Shown here: positions 35,760-47,441 of the stretch, piece by piece | How the letters are laid out: each line of letters opens with the position of its first letter | Position numbering within the stretch: the first letter of the stretch is position 1 | Translations under genes and position numbers: made by a program | The notes under the pieces: model-generated | Databases searched by the model: none | The model's input: the letters and a program-made list of their open reading frames with translations, nothing else | Told to the model about the DNA's origin: nothing | Source of the DNA: Rikenellaceae bacterium | GTDB lineage: Bacteria; Bacteroidota; Bacteroidia; Bacteroidales; Rikenellaceae | Reading direction: 5' to 3' | Assembly (NCBI GenBank): GCA_015059965.1 | Contig: SUZM01000003.1 | Span: 34,764 to 98,763, forward strand | DNA: 64,000 bases

Positions 35760-38216
35760 CTACATGCCCATTCCGCCCGGTGAGCCGCCCGGTTGCGGAG
35801 TTTGGCCGCCGGACTGCTGCACGTCGTCGTTTTGAATCGAGCGTGAGGTGCGCTTCACCTGAACATTCTGCTTGCCGAAGCGCCAGCTTATGCGCAGCGA
35901 TACGGAGCGGCTCTTCATCACCGTCTTCGAGTAGCCGGCATAGGTCGGAGTCGAGGTGTGGCTCGTCCACTCCGTGGTGTTGTTGAAGGGGTTGGCAACC
36001 ATCAGGGTGAGGTCGAGGCGCTTTTTGAAGAGCGACTGCTTGAGCCCCGCATAGTAGTACCAGAACTGCTCGGTCCAGCCTCCCAACTGGCCATCTCCCG
36101 AGTTGAAGTATTCACCCACCATCAGGCGTCCATCCTTCCAGAGGGCCACATCGAGATTGAGATTTTCGGAGAAGGAGAAGCGGTCGGTGTAGATCCCCTG
36201 CGGAGCAAAGCTGAAGTCGTTGTAGCCGCCCTGCACTGTAAATGAGAGGTTGAACCGCTGTGAAGGACGTAGCGAGAGCGAGGCGTTGAAGCCGTAGAAA
36301 CGCGAGTGCACCTCGTCGCTGTAGGTGTGGTAGGTGATTCCCGCCTGCTGGTAGGTGTAGGAGGTCATGTTGTTGTTCGACAGGCGGGCCGTGGCTCCTG
36401 CCATCAGACTCCACTTCGGGGCGAAGAATCCGTATTGCAGGTTGAAGGTGTGGTAGACGGCCGATTTAAGGTCGGGATTACCCATCCTCCTACTCAGGGG
36501 TTGTGAGTCATCCACGGCCGGCGAGAGCCACTCGATGCTCGGGCGCTGCAGGCGCTGTGTGTAGCTCAACGAGAGCGAATGGCGCTGCTTGGGACGGAAC
36601 GTAAGGCTGGCATAGGGGACCAGATTCCTTAGATCGTTCTCGAAATTGTAGGGAGCCTTCCCGGGCGCTGAGACCTCGGCCCGGTTCCAGGTCTGCTCGA
36701 GGCGTGTGCCGATGCGGCCCGACCACTTGGCGAAGTTGAATCCGTAGCCGGCGTAGAGGGCCAGGATCTGCTGGCGGTACTCCATCCGATCGAGGGCTGC
36801 CGATGCCTCCTGATCGGGATCAAGGCTCACCACATCGCTCTCACTCGAACGGAAGATGTGCTTGAGCCCCGCCTCGATGTTGTGGTGGGCGTTTAGAGGA
36901 TTGACGTAGTCGATTTGCAGGGTATTTCCCATCGTCGAGTTCTCCTGATCGCGCAGGGTCGAGTAGCTTTCGAAGGCTTCATAGCCCAGGATCTGATACT
37001 CACCACTCGACTCGTTGGGCGAGATCTCCCACTCGTCCGAGAGGGTCAGCGTGTGGCCCGGGCGGCGGAAGGTGTGCTCGTAACCGAGCGACACGGAGGC
37101 CCCGAGATAGCTCTGATCCATGTTCGAGAGGCTCCCGAAGCGGGCCATCGGAAGCGCCTCGGCCGAGAGGATCTCGGTCATCGACCAGTTGTCGTTCATG
37201 CGGCTCTTTCCGCTGTAGAGCGAACCGTTCAGGGTGATGAGGTTCAGGGTGTCGATGGCGTAGCTCAGGTCGAGAGTTATGCCGTAGTGGTTGCCTCGGT
37301 AGGGGGTGCGGCTCTCGGTTTGCTGGAGCTGGCCCGGCGTCCCGAAATTCTCTTGTTGGCTCTCACTCTGCATGGCCCACTTGTCTTGGGCCGCATAGTG
37401 GGAGTAGTAGCCCATCAGGCTGGCGGCGAAACGTCCCGATTGGATCGTGGCGTGGGCATTGCCGTAGTACATCGGTGATCCGTAGAGGTTGGCTCCGCCC
37501 GAGAGCGAGCCGTTGTAGCCCTCGAAGCGTTGCGAACGGTCGGTGATGAGGTTGATGATACCGCCCACACCCTCCGACTCATACTTCGTCGAGGGGTTTG
37601 TGATCACCTCGATGCGCTTGATCTGCGAGGCGGGCATGCTCTTGATCACCTCCTTGAATTGGCTTCCCATGGTGGCGTTCGAGCGTCCATCGACCAGCAC
37701 CTTGTAGTTCGACTCGCCGTTGAGCAGCACATTGCCCTCGGCATCGAGCGAGAGCTGCGGCACTTTGCGAATCACCTCTTCCAGGGTCGAGGTCGAGGCC
37801 AGGGGATCATCCTCCACCGAGTAGCTCATCTTCTCGGCATCGGCCACCACCAGAGGCTTCTGCACGGTGACGACCACATCGCCGATATCGACACCCTCAC
37901 GCAGTTTCAGTTCGCCCAGGTTGCATCGGGCACCCTGAGCCTCGAAACGGTGTTCGTGGGTTTGGTAGCCCACCAGGGAGAGCTGAAGTCGGTAGTCGCC
38001 CTTTGCGGGGGCCTTCACCTCGAAGTATCCTTCGGCCGAGGCCGCTCCGGCATCCACTATGGTCGAGTCGCGGAGCAGGGTAGCGGTGGCATAGCCTGCT
38101 GCCTCGCCCGTTGTGGCATCCACTGCACGTCCCTTAATGAGTATCGATTGAGCCGAAGCAGTAGCTGTCGTGAGCAACAGAAAGACCAGGAGTCGAATTT
38201 TGAGCATCTGTTTCAT
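35760..38216 (-). CDS. TonB-dependent receptor-like outer-membrane barrel (OMP_b-brl_3)
   Basis: A protein of 818 aa. Signal peptide ends TASA (about 22), CarboxypepD_reg domain about 24-108, plug-like domain about 113-225 (EEVIRKVPQLSLDAEGNVLL and IKRIEVITNPSTKYESEG), and a barrel of the OMP_b-brl_3 type. The end is a Gly/Pro-rich tail (GGQTPQPGGSPGGMGM) after RTSRSIQND instead of an aromatic residue, as in many members. It probably imports an unidentified ligand, or has a structural role. No partner gene adjoins; its promoter is divergent to the barrel gene at 38416. Confidence 0.9.
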   Translation of the reverse strand: MKQMLKIRLLVFLLLTTATASAQSILIKGRAVDATTGEAAGYATATLLRDSTIVDAGAASAEGYFEVKAPAKGDYRLQLSLVGYQTHEHRFEAQGARCNLGELKLREGVDIGDVVVTVQKPLVVADAEKMSYSVEDDPLASTSTLEEVIRKVPQLSLDAEGNVLLNGESNYKVLVDGRSNATMGSQFKEVIKSMPASQIKRIEVITNPSTKYESEGVGGIINLITDRSQRFEGYNGSLSGGANLYGSPMYYGNAHATIQSGRFAASLMGYYSHYAAQDKWAMQSESQQENFGTPGQLQQTESRTPYRGNHYGITLDLSYAIDTLNLITLNGSLYSGKSRMNDNWSMTEILSAEALPMARFGSLSNMDQSYLGASVSLGYEHTFRRPGHTLTLSDEWEISPNESSGEYQILGYEAFESYSTLRDQENSTMGNTLQIDYVNPLNAHHNIEAGLKHIFRSSESDVVSLDPDQEASAALDRMEYRQQILALYAGYGFNFAKWSGRIGTRLEQTWNRAEVSAPGKAPYNFENDLRNLVPYASLTFRPKQRHSLSLSYTQRLQRPSIEWLSPAVDDSQPLSRRMGNPDLKSAVYHTFNLQYGFFAPKWSLMAGATARLSNNNMTSYTYQQAGITYHTYSDEVHSRFYGFNASLSLRPSQRFNLSFTVQGGYNDFSFAPQGIYTDRFSFSENLNLDVALWKDGRLMVGEYFNSGDGQLGGWTEQFWYYYAGLKQSLFKKRLDLTLMVANPFNNTTEWTSHTSTPTYAGYSKTVMKSRSVSLRISWRFGKQNVQVKRTSRSIQNDDVQQSGGQTPQPGGSPGGMGM

Positions 38217-38242
38217 TTTGGTAATGGGTTATATTTCTGCTA

Positions 38243-38272
38243 CAAATATACAACCAATTTACGAAAATCAAA
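38243..38272 (-). promoter_or_regulatory. Promoter of the OMP_b-brl_3 receptor
   Basis: On the minus strand, TTTG (38269-38272) and TATATTTG (38243-38250) are 18 bp apart, 27 nt before the start codon. Confidence 0.6.
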
Positions 38273-38385
38273 AAATAATTATCGAAAATCAATAATATTT
38301 CTGCAATTTACCTCAATTATTTCTCATTTTTTTGGGGGTGCCTTATTTATTAACGGAAAAATGGGTGAGGGCGTGAAAAAAATTG

Positions 38386-38393
38386 TAATTTTG
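38386..38393 (+). promoter_or_regulatory. -7 box TAATTTTG of the degenerate receptor gene
   Basis: Perfect TAnnTTTG, 22 nt before the ATG at 38416. Confidence 0.55.
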
Positions 38394-38415
38394 CGGAGGT
38401 AAAACCCAAACGATA

Positions 38416-40824
38416 ATGCTCCTCGGGCTCCTTCTTCTTCTGGGCATCCTGGTGGTGCCCTTCGGCTTGTCGGCACAGAGCGACGAGCAGCTCTACTATC
38501 CCTATGCCGGCTATCGCGAGGAGTTGGATCTTCCCCTGCTGAAGAGTGATACCACGCTCTTCTATCGGGCGACGCTTGGCGATCAGGAGCTCTATGGCGA
38601 GCTGACCCGTTATGCCTTCTCGGAGGTGGCCGCCTTTCGGCGTGGCATTACCTATCGTGAGGAGCGCAATCTGATCGACGGCCTCGAGGTGGGCTACCGC
38701 AACTTCTCCATCTTGCGCTCGCTGGGCCTTATGGCCTCGAATGTGAGGGTAGGGGAGGAGTCTTTGGGTTCCTTTACCGATCCCCGACCTGCAGAGCATC
38801 GCCTTCGGGCACACCTCGGCGAGAGCCGCTACCGCTTTGGGTTGAGCTACCTGGGACACCTCGATCCGGGGCGGGGATGGCAGCTCGATCTTTATCTTGA
38901 TGGGCGCATTGGGCGCGATGCCCACACGCTGGGGGTCTATACTCGTCAGTTGCGGACCGCCCTTCATCTCGAGAAGCGCTGGACCGAGAGCCTGCGCTTC
39001 AGCCTTTCGGCCGCAGTGGCTCCCTCGGAGCGGGCAGCAGGCTCCTCGACGACCGAGGAGGTCTTCCGCTTGGTGGGTGATCCCTACTACAACCCCGCCT
39101 GGGGATTTTATCGGGGAGAGGTGCGCAGCGACCGCATTCGCCGTGAGCTTCTGCCCCTTCTGACGACCTCGCTCCACCTTCCGATCACCCCTTCGACGAC
39201 CCTTCAGATCTCGGCCTTGGCGGAGTTCGGGCTTCACAGCCTCTCCTCGATCGGCTGGTATGATGCCGCGACCCCGCGGCCGGACCACTACCGCAACCTG
39301 CCGAGCTACTTCACCGATCCCCTTCGGGCCGAGCAGGTGGCCGACTACTGGCGCAGCCACGACAGCCGCTATACGCAGATCGACTGGGAGGAGCTCTGTG
39401 CCCAAAACCGCATCTCGCGCGAGGGGGCCCGCTACATCGTACAGGATGATGTCGAAGAGCCGATCGACCTGAAGGGGCGTTTGCTCTTCACCACTCGTCC
39501 GAGCGAAGGCCTTCTGCTGCGCTATGGTGCCGAGGTTGCCTACTGCCATACGCGCCACTACCTGCGGGTGCGCGACCTGCTGGAGGCCGACTACCTCCAC
39601 GATATCGACTACTACCTGCTCGATGACGACTCCTACGCCTCGAAGCTCGAAAACGACCTTCGCAATCCCGATCGCCGGGTGGGCGAGGGAGATCGTTTCG
39701 GACACCACTACGCCATGGTCCGCCGGCGCTTTTCGGCCCTCTTCGGAGCGGAGTATCGTGCCGGCCGCTGGAGCCTCGACCTTCAGGGCGAGGTGGCCCT
39801 GCAACGCCTTCACCGCGTGGGATTCTACGAAAAGGAGCTCTTTCCCCGTGAGGGCTCGCTGGGACCTTCGCGGCGCCTGGACTTCTCTCCCTACCGCCTT
39901 GCGGGTCGCTTCGCCTATGCCTTCACTCCCCGCATGCACCTTACCCTGCACCTCGATTCTCGCTCCGAGATGCCCGAGGCCGATCATCTCTTCCTCCAAC
40001 CGCAATACAACAACCGGACAATCGACCGTCCGGTTTCGGAGCATCTCCTCCACCTGGAGTTGGGCTTCCGCCGCCGGAGCGAGTCGCTCGAGTGGTCGGC
40101 AGTGGCCTTCCTCCACCGCGTGGACAATGCCATTCGCACGGGACGTTACTACGATGACCTATCGGGGCTCTTCACCGATCGGGTGGTGGAGCAGATTGAC
40201 GAGCAGACCTATGGTCTGGAGCTTGCGGCCCGCTACTATCCCGCCGAGCGTTGGCGCCTCTCGGCAGCCTTCTCCCTGCAGCGTGCCCGCTACACGGATA
40301 ATCCGCTGGTCAGCCTCTACTCGGATCGCGATAACCTCTTGTTGCTCGATCGCTCCGAGAGCATGATGACCTCGTGTCGCCCCGGTGCAGTGCCTCAGCT
40401 CATGGGGCTCCTCTCGGCTGCCCATCTGGCTCGATCGTGGGGTGCCGCCTGCGACCTGACCTATGCCGGCATGCGCTATGCTCACCCCGACTTCATGCGC
40501 CGCACGGTGCGCGTAGCTCTGCAGGCGGCCGACTCCCCCGAGGCCTTCGATGCCTTTGTGGCCCAGGAGCGCCTGGATGACCTCTTCCGTCTTGACCTCT
40601 CGTTATGGAAGCACTTCCGCCTGGGGCGCGATGCGCGTTTGACCCTCTCTCTGCGTGTCGAGAATCTGTTGGGCGACGACTCCACTCCCTATGACAGCTA
40701 CGAGTCCGCGCGCCTGAGCCGCCAGCGTATTGCCGACGGATATACCTATCGTCCCTTCGATAACAAGCTCTCCTATGCTCCGCCTCGCACCTTCTCGCTC
40801 TCGGCCACGGTAAGGTTTTGGTAA
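38416..40824 (+). CDS. TonB receptor-like barrel with degenerate plug
   Basis: A protein of 802 aa with signal peptide ending LSA (about 20). It shares with the receptor at 9695 the order APSER, YYNPAWG, DAATPRPDHYRNLPSYF, QIDWEEL, ARYIVQDD and a C-terminal aromatic (VRFW). It lacks a CarboxypepD_reg domain, and the plug is reduced: residues about 60-110 (RYAFSEVAAFRRGITYREER) line up with the other protein's YKFSEMRFNVRGYDSQYSS, but the VRGYDSQYS motif is lost. It may be an open or TonB-independent relative, or a receptor with a changed gating mechanism. Codon use is normal and the frame intact, so it is not an obvious pseudogene. Confidence 0.8.
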   Translation: MLLGLLLLLGILVVPFGLSAQSDEQLYYPYAGYREELDLPLLKSDTTLFYRATLGDQELYGELTRYAFSEVAAFRRGITYREERNLIDGLEVGYRNFSILRSLGLMASNVRVGEESLGSFTDPRPAEHRLRAHLGESRYRFGLSYLGHLDPGRGWQLDLYLDGRIGRDAHTLGVYTRQLRTALHLEKRWTESLRFSLSAAVAPSERAAGSSTTEEVFRLVGDPYYNPAWGFYRGEVRSDRIRRELLPLLTTSLHLPITPSTTLQISALAEFGLHSLSSIGWYDAATPRPDHYRNLPSYFTDPLRAEQVADYWRSHDSRYTQIDWEELCAQNRISREGARYIVQDDVEEPIDLKGRLLFTTRPSEGLLLRYGAEVAYCHTRHYLRVRDLLEADYLHDIDYYLLDDDSYASKLENDLRNPDRRVGEGDRFGHHYAMVRRRFSALFGAEYRAGRWSLDLQGEVALQRLHRVGFYEKELFPREGSLGPSRRLDFSPYRLAGRFAYAFTPRMHLTLHLDSRSEMPEADHLFLQPQYNNRTIDRPVSEHLLHLELGFRRRSESLEWSAVAFLHRVDNAIRTGRYYDDLSGLFTDRVVEQIDEQTYGLELAARYYPAERWRLSAAFSLQRARYTDNPLVSLYSDRDNLLLLDRSESMMTSCRPGAVPQLMGLLSAAHLARSWGAACDLTYAGMRYAHPDFMRRTVRVALQAADSPEAFDAFVAQERLDDLFRLDLSLWKHFRLGRDARLTLSLRVENLLGDDSTPYDSYESARLSRQRIADGYTYRPFDNKLSYAPPRTFSLSATVRFW

Positions 40825-40869
40825 ACTATGAGCACTAATGAGCACTAATGAGCTCAAATGAGCTCAAAT

Positions 40870-40996
40870 GAGTAATGAGCAATGAGTAATGGGGAATAAG
40901 AAATGAGCAATGGAACTTGCGCATCGAAATATTCTCGAGAATATTACCAACGACAAGGAGATAATTGCTCATTACTCATTTCTCATTGCTCATTAA
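40870..40996. repeat. Core-plus-arms repeat, atgagca-type arms
   Basis: Left arm (40870-40912) and right arm (40961-40996) are built from atgagca/atgagta units and are largely complementary. The core aacttgcgcatcgaaatatt and onward to 40960 matches 26373 and 354. The right arm supplies the last codons and stop of the clostripain gene. Confidence 0.8.
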
Positions 40997-42257
40997 TCCT
41001 CTTGGCCCATTTGCAGGCTTGCCAGGCGTTCGGGAATTTATTGCTCGGCTGGGAGGTGCTGATCCCCGAGTAGTAGGTAATGGGGTTCATGCCCCCGTTG
41101 TAGCCCGAGTAGAATTCTGGGGTGTGGAGGCGGTATTGCTCGGGGAAGGTGCGGTCGAACTGCTCCTCAAAGGCGGCCAGGGCTGCCGGATCGTCCGATA
41201 GCGCCTCGATGTATTGACGGAAGTCGTAGAAGAGCGGGCGCATCAGCCCCTCATAGACCTGTAGCAGCGAGGGGTTCACCTCGCGGAGGTTCCCCTTTAA
41301 GAGGTTGCTTGTTGCGTCGGCCATCGCCTCCAACTCCGAGCAGTCGGTCAGGGCTATGCACCCCGACTGGCGGGTGTCGGTCGTTGTGGAGTAGAAGTCG
41401 TGGAAGGCGTGGCAGAAGCGCTCCAGGTTGTACTCGCGCCCCTGGTTGGCGAACAAAGGCGGCAGAGCGGTGGCGTAGCTGATGCCGCGGCCCATGATCT
41501 CGCAGGGCGAGGCCACGATATAGCGGGCGGCATGGCGCAGTTCGTAGAGGGCTTCGATGTTCGACATGAAGCAGGCATCGAAGATCAGATACTCCATTCG
41601 GATCGGAGCCTCGGCAAAGGCCGCTGCCCAGGTTGCGATGTCGGTCGTCTGGTTGTCGTGCTCCCCAAACCAACGGGTGGCCTCGGCCCCGGGGCTCTTG
41701 TAGAGCCAACTTGCGGGCTCATGAGCTTCGGGCTCCAGGGTCCAGATGTCGCCCTCGTCACCAGATGATTCGTTGGCGCGCAGATTGGGATACTCTTGGG
41801 GTACCCAGCCACCTCCGTGTGAGCCCATCACCATGGCGTAGCGCTTCGATGGGGCGAGGGTCTGCAGATCGCTCAGCACCTCTACGATATGCTCTTTGTC
41901 GATCGAACTGCGCCCCTCATAGGTGCGCAAGGTGTCGGCACGCGAGGCTTGGGTGGAGTAGTCGAACGAGTACTCGATCAGCAGCGACTGCTGGGTCGAG
42001 GGTTGGATGTAGACCAGTAGGCGGCTGTCGTAGAGGATGTGTTTATCTATCGCGGATCGAATTTCGGGGATGTTCACATCGCGGAAATAACTCAGCAGCG
42101 AGCGCCCGGAGAAGTAAAAGAGCAGGGTCTGATCGGCAATTTCGGGTTTCGGGCGCGGAGGCCATTGGGGGGTGGGCTCCGGCTCGCTCTCGTGGCATGC
42201 CGAGAGGGTCAGAAGGGCCACCAGCAGGGTGGTGAGTGGTCTTAGGCTCTTTATCAT
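40983..42257 (-). CDS. Clostripain-family (C11) cysteine peptidase lipoprotein
   Basis: A protein of 424 aa, lipobox TLSAC (Cys21). The caspase-like fold carries catalytic His147 in VMGSHGGGW and Cys229 in FDACFMS. C11 peptidases usually cut after Arg or Lys and mature by self-cleavage. It is likely surface-exposed or periplasmic. Its start overlaps the DUF4919 stop by 4 nt. The last residues, INEQ, and the stop codon are encoded by a tandem repeat arm, so the original C-terminus may have been altered. Confidence 0.88.
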   Translation of the reverse strand: MIKSLRPLTTLLVALLTLSACHESEPEPTPQWPPRPKPEIADQTLLFYFSGRSLLSYFRDVNIPEIRSAIDKHILYDSRLLVYIQPSTQQSLLIEYSFDYSTQASRADTLRTYEGRSSIDKEHIVEVLSDLQTLAPSKRYAMVMGSHGGGWVPQEYPNLRANESSGDEGDIWTLEPEAHEPASWLYKSPGAEATRWFGEHDNQTTDIATWAAAFAEAPIRMEYLIFDACFMSNIEALYELRHAARYIVASPCEIMGRGISYATALPPLFANQGREYNLERFCHAFHDFYSTTTDTRQSGCIALTDCSELEAMADATSNLLKGNLREVNPSLLQVYEGLMRPLFYDFRQYIEALSDDPAALAAFEEQFDRTFPEQYRLHTPEFYSGYNGGMNPITYYSGISTSQPSNKFPNAWQACKWAKRINEQ

Positions 42258-43003
42258 TTGTATTCTCGAGGTTTCAGGTTGTTGAACTGCCAGGTGCGAT
42301 CACGCTTGAAGACGTAACCTTCCGGCTTGTTGCGGTAGATGCGGCTGTAGTCGAAATAGTATCCCTTGATCTTCTTGCCCATCAGGGTGCGGGGGGTGGT
42401 CAGGGGTACATACTCCACATCGCGGCTGATGATGCGGGCACGCTCCGTGGTGAGCTCGTAGGAGCCCAGCAGGCTCAGTGCATGGTCGAACATCAGGATG
42501 TGGCACGGCGTATCCTTGCTCAGGCCGTCCCCCGAGGACTCGATAGTCCGGAGCACATGGCGCATCTGTTCGTAGGCCGTCTGCTCGCGCTCGGTGTTGC
42601 CCAGTCCGCCGTAGGCGTAGGCCATCAGATTGAGCACCTGGGGGCTGAAGGGGTCGCGGCGCAACGCCTCCTCGCCCGCCACAAGGATCTGCTCCAAGGA
42701 GCGCACCTCGGGGTTGTCGATGTCGAGGGTCGAGGCCACGAGCATCAACTTATCCAAGGCATCGTTGGACTCCAGGGGGCGGTACTCCTCCTGGTAGGCA
42801 AATCCGTAGTAGAGGTAGTGATACTCCTCCTCGCCCAAGGTGCGATCGCCCGAATTATAGCGCATCATCAGGTTCGGGTAGAAGAAGGCCGACGTGGGGT
42901 CGGTGATCCGGGCGAGAATATCCTCCTCGTCGGGCACCTTGGCCCACCCCTTGACACTGCCAAGCAGGAGCATGCCCAGCAACAGAATCGAAAATCTTTT
43001 CAT
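42254..43003 (-). CDS. DUF4919 domain-containing exported protein
   Basis: A protein of 249 aa with signal peptide ending GWA (about 21). DUF4919 spans most of the mature protein (PDEEDILARITDPTSAFFYP, LMMRYNSGDRTLGEEEYHYL); the central helices (about 110-150) are TPR-like. The family is of unknown function. It follows dapA by 34 nt and overlaps the clostripain gene, so the three are probably one transcript. Confidence 0.85.
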   Translation of the reverse strand: MKRFSILLLGMLLLGSVKGWAKVPDEEDILARITDPTSAFFYPNLMMRYNSGDRTLGEEEYHYLYYGFAYQEEYRPLESNDALDKLMLVASTLDIDNPEVRSLEQILVAGEEALRRDPFSPQVLNLMAYAYGGLGNTEREQTAYEQMRHVLRTIESSGDGLSKDTPCHILMFDHALSLLGSYELTTERARIISRDVEYVPLTTPRTLMGKKIKGYYFDYSRIYRNKPEGYVFKRDRTWQFNNLKPREYK

Positions 43004-43037
43004 TTCTCAGGTCGTTTACCTTCGGCTAACGAGCAAA

Positions 43038-43928
43038 CTAACACAAATCGTATTTGCGAATCAGATTTTCGAAGTGCTCCTGCAGCGAGGCGGTACCCTT
43101 CACCAAGGGCAGACGCAGGCGGTTATGGATCAGCCCCATCACGGCAAGGGCACACTTCACCCCGGTGGGATTGCCCTCGGCAAAGAGGGCCCGGGTGGCC
43201 TCCTCTAAGGGCTTGAAGGCCTCGTCAGCCTCCTCGAAACGTCCCTCCTTCGCGAGGTTGATTGCCCGCATGAAGCACTTGGGGAAGCTGTTGGCAGCCA
43301 CCGAGATCACGCCATCGCCACCGCGGCGCATCACGTCAATGGCGATGTTATCGTCGCCCGAGAGCACCAGGAACCCCTCGGGACGGCGATCCAGAATCTC
43401 CTGGATCTGGTCAATCTTGCCCGAAGCCTCCTTGATGCCGATCACGTTGTCGAAATCACGCGTGATGCGCAGGGTGGTCTCGGCCGTCATATTGACCCCC
43501 GTGCGGCCCCCTACGTTGTAGAGAATGATCGGTAGGGGCGAGTTCTCCGACACGACCTTGAAGTGCTGGTAGAGTCCCTCCTGCGAAGGCTTGTTATAAT
43601 AAGGTGTAACGCTCAGGATGGCCGAGGCACCGCGCAGGTCGATCTCGCGCAGCTGATCCAAAACCTCGGAGGTGGAGTTGCCGCCCACACCCAGCACGAT
43701 GGGTACTCGCTCGCGCGTGCGGTCGATGATGTAGCGGGCCACTACGGCGCGCTCCTGCAGGTAGAGGGTCGGGGTCTCGGCCGTGGTGCCGAGGGCCACG
43801 ATATAGTCCACGCCTCCCTCGATGACGTGCTCGACCATGCGCTCCAGCGCCTTATAATCTACTCGCCCTTCCGGCGTAAAGGGGGTTATCAGTGCGACAC
43901 CTACGCCGCTCAACGGATGGTTTTTCAT
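43038..43928 (-). CDS. dapA: 4-hydroxy-tetrahydrodipicolinate synthase
   Basis: A protein of 296 aa, the normal size. The Schiff-base Lys is in NVIGIKEASGK (about residue 166), the catalytic Tyr in TPYYNKPSQEG, and the pyruvate-binding TTAETPTL segment is present. It condenses pyruvate with aspartate semialdehyde in lysine and diaminopimelate synthesis. Start chosen at 43928 (MKNHPLSGVGVALITPF). It lies 53 nt after ligA, with an A/T-rich spacer of aattaag/aattagc units between. Confidence 0.97.
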   Translation of the reverse strand: MKNHPLSGVGVALITPFTPEGRVDYKALERMVEHVIEGGVDYIVALGTTAETPTLYLQERAVVARYIIDRTRERVPIVLGVGGNSTSEVLDQLREIDLRGASAILSVTPYYNKPSQEGLYQHFKVVSENSPLPIILYNVGGRTGVNMTAETTLRITRDFDNVIGIKEASGKIDQIQEILDRRPEGFLVLSGDDNIAIDVMRRGGDGVISVAANSFPKCFMRAINLAKEGRFEEADEAFKPLEEATRALFAEGNPTGVKCALAVMGLIHNRLRLPLVKGTASLQEHFENLIRKYDLC

Positions 43929-43981
43929 ACAATTAAGAATTAGCAATTAATAATTTGGAATTATACTCCACGCGTTCAATC

Positions 43982-46586
<2,605 letters not shown>

Positions 46587-46634
46587 TCCCCGCCCGGGAT
46601 CTATCCTTTCTCACCTCTGCTGAACCGATCGCCT

Positions 46635-47252
46635 ATGATCAGACACTCTATATTTGTGGCATGGTTGCTTTTGCTCTCCGCCTGTGGCATGACCGATGAT
46701 CCGCGCGAAGAGCAAAAGCGCATGAGCTACCCCGAAATTCCCGATCCGGCCTTCTCGGCCTATCTGCTCGAGACCTACGACCTGAACCGCGATGGCCGCT
46801 TCTCTTATTATGAGGCCGAGCGCATCCTGACGATCAACTGCCCCGGGCGCGATATTGCCTCGCTGACGGGCATCGAGCACTTCATACAGCTGCGCGAACT
46901 CAACTGCGCAGATAATCGCATCGAGAGCCTTGATTTGAGCCAAAACCTCGACCTCGAGGTGGTGAATTGCTCGCGCAATACCCTCTATGAACTCAAATTC
47001 GGACATCTGCGTGAACTTCGGGAGGTGCGCTGTGCCGAAAACAACCTTGCGGATCTCGATCTGATCAGCACCCCCGCCCTCCATACGATTGACTGCTCGG
47101 TAAACGAGCTCACCCTGCTCGATATCTCCCACTGTGCCCGCACGATGAAGTGGGTCGATGCTCGGTTCAACCCCTTGGAAATCATCTATAAGAGCCGAAA
47201 TCAAACCATTGATTACCTCCAACCCGGCTCCGGGGAGGTAGTGGAGCAGTAG
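46635..47252 (+). CDS. Leucine-rich-repeat lipoprotein
   Basis: A protein of 205 aa. Lipobox LLSAC (Cys17). Residues about 45-65 contain YDLNRDGRFSYYEAE, an EF-hand-like calcium loop, followed by about four LRR units (LTGIEHFIQLRELNCADNRI and similar, Cys at the fixed position as in LRR_5/internalin-like repeats). Likely a small cell-surface binding protein. The stop is 189 nt before the next gene. Only four to five repeats, short for an LRR protein. Confidence 0.75.
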   Translation: MIRHSIFVAWLLLLSACGMTDDPREEQKRMSYPEIPDPAFSAYLLETYDLNRDGRFSYYEAERILTINCPGRDIASLTGIEHFIQLRELNCADNRIESLDLSQNLDLEVVNCSRNTLYELKFGHLRELREVRCAENNLADLDLISTPALHTIDCSVNELTLLDISHCARTMKWVDARFNPLEIIYKSRNQTIDYLQPGSGEVVEQ

Positions 47253-47411
47253 TCCGAAAATCGCGCACCATGGCGGTCGCCCCTCTGCGGTCGCTTGATC
47301 TCTGCGCGATGCCTGCCCACACTTTTACATCCGGCTTCCCACTCCAACTCAATAGCGACAGCCGCAACTTGTTGAAGTGCCTCATGCTTTTTTCGTTTCT
47401 TGAAAAAATAT

Positions 47412-47419
47412 TATCTTTG
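47412..47419 (+). promoter_or_regulatory. -7 box TATCTTTG
   Basis: Perfect TAnnTTTG, 22 nt before the ATG at 47442. Confidence 0.55.
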
Positions 47420-47441
47420 TGGCTGTTTAGCACATGCAATC

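Noticed and set aside
40825..40996. CRISPR-like array from the atgagca units
   Set aside because: Units are 7-8 bp without spacers of constant size, and no cas gene is present.
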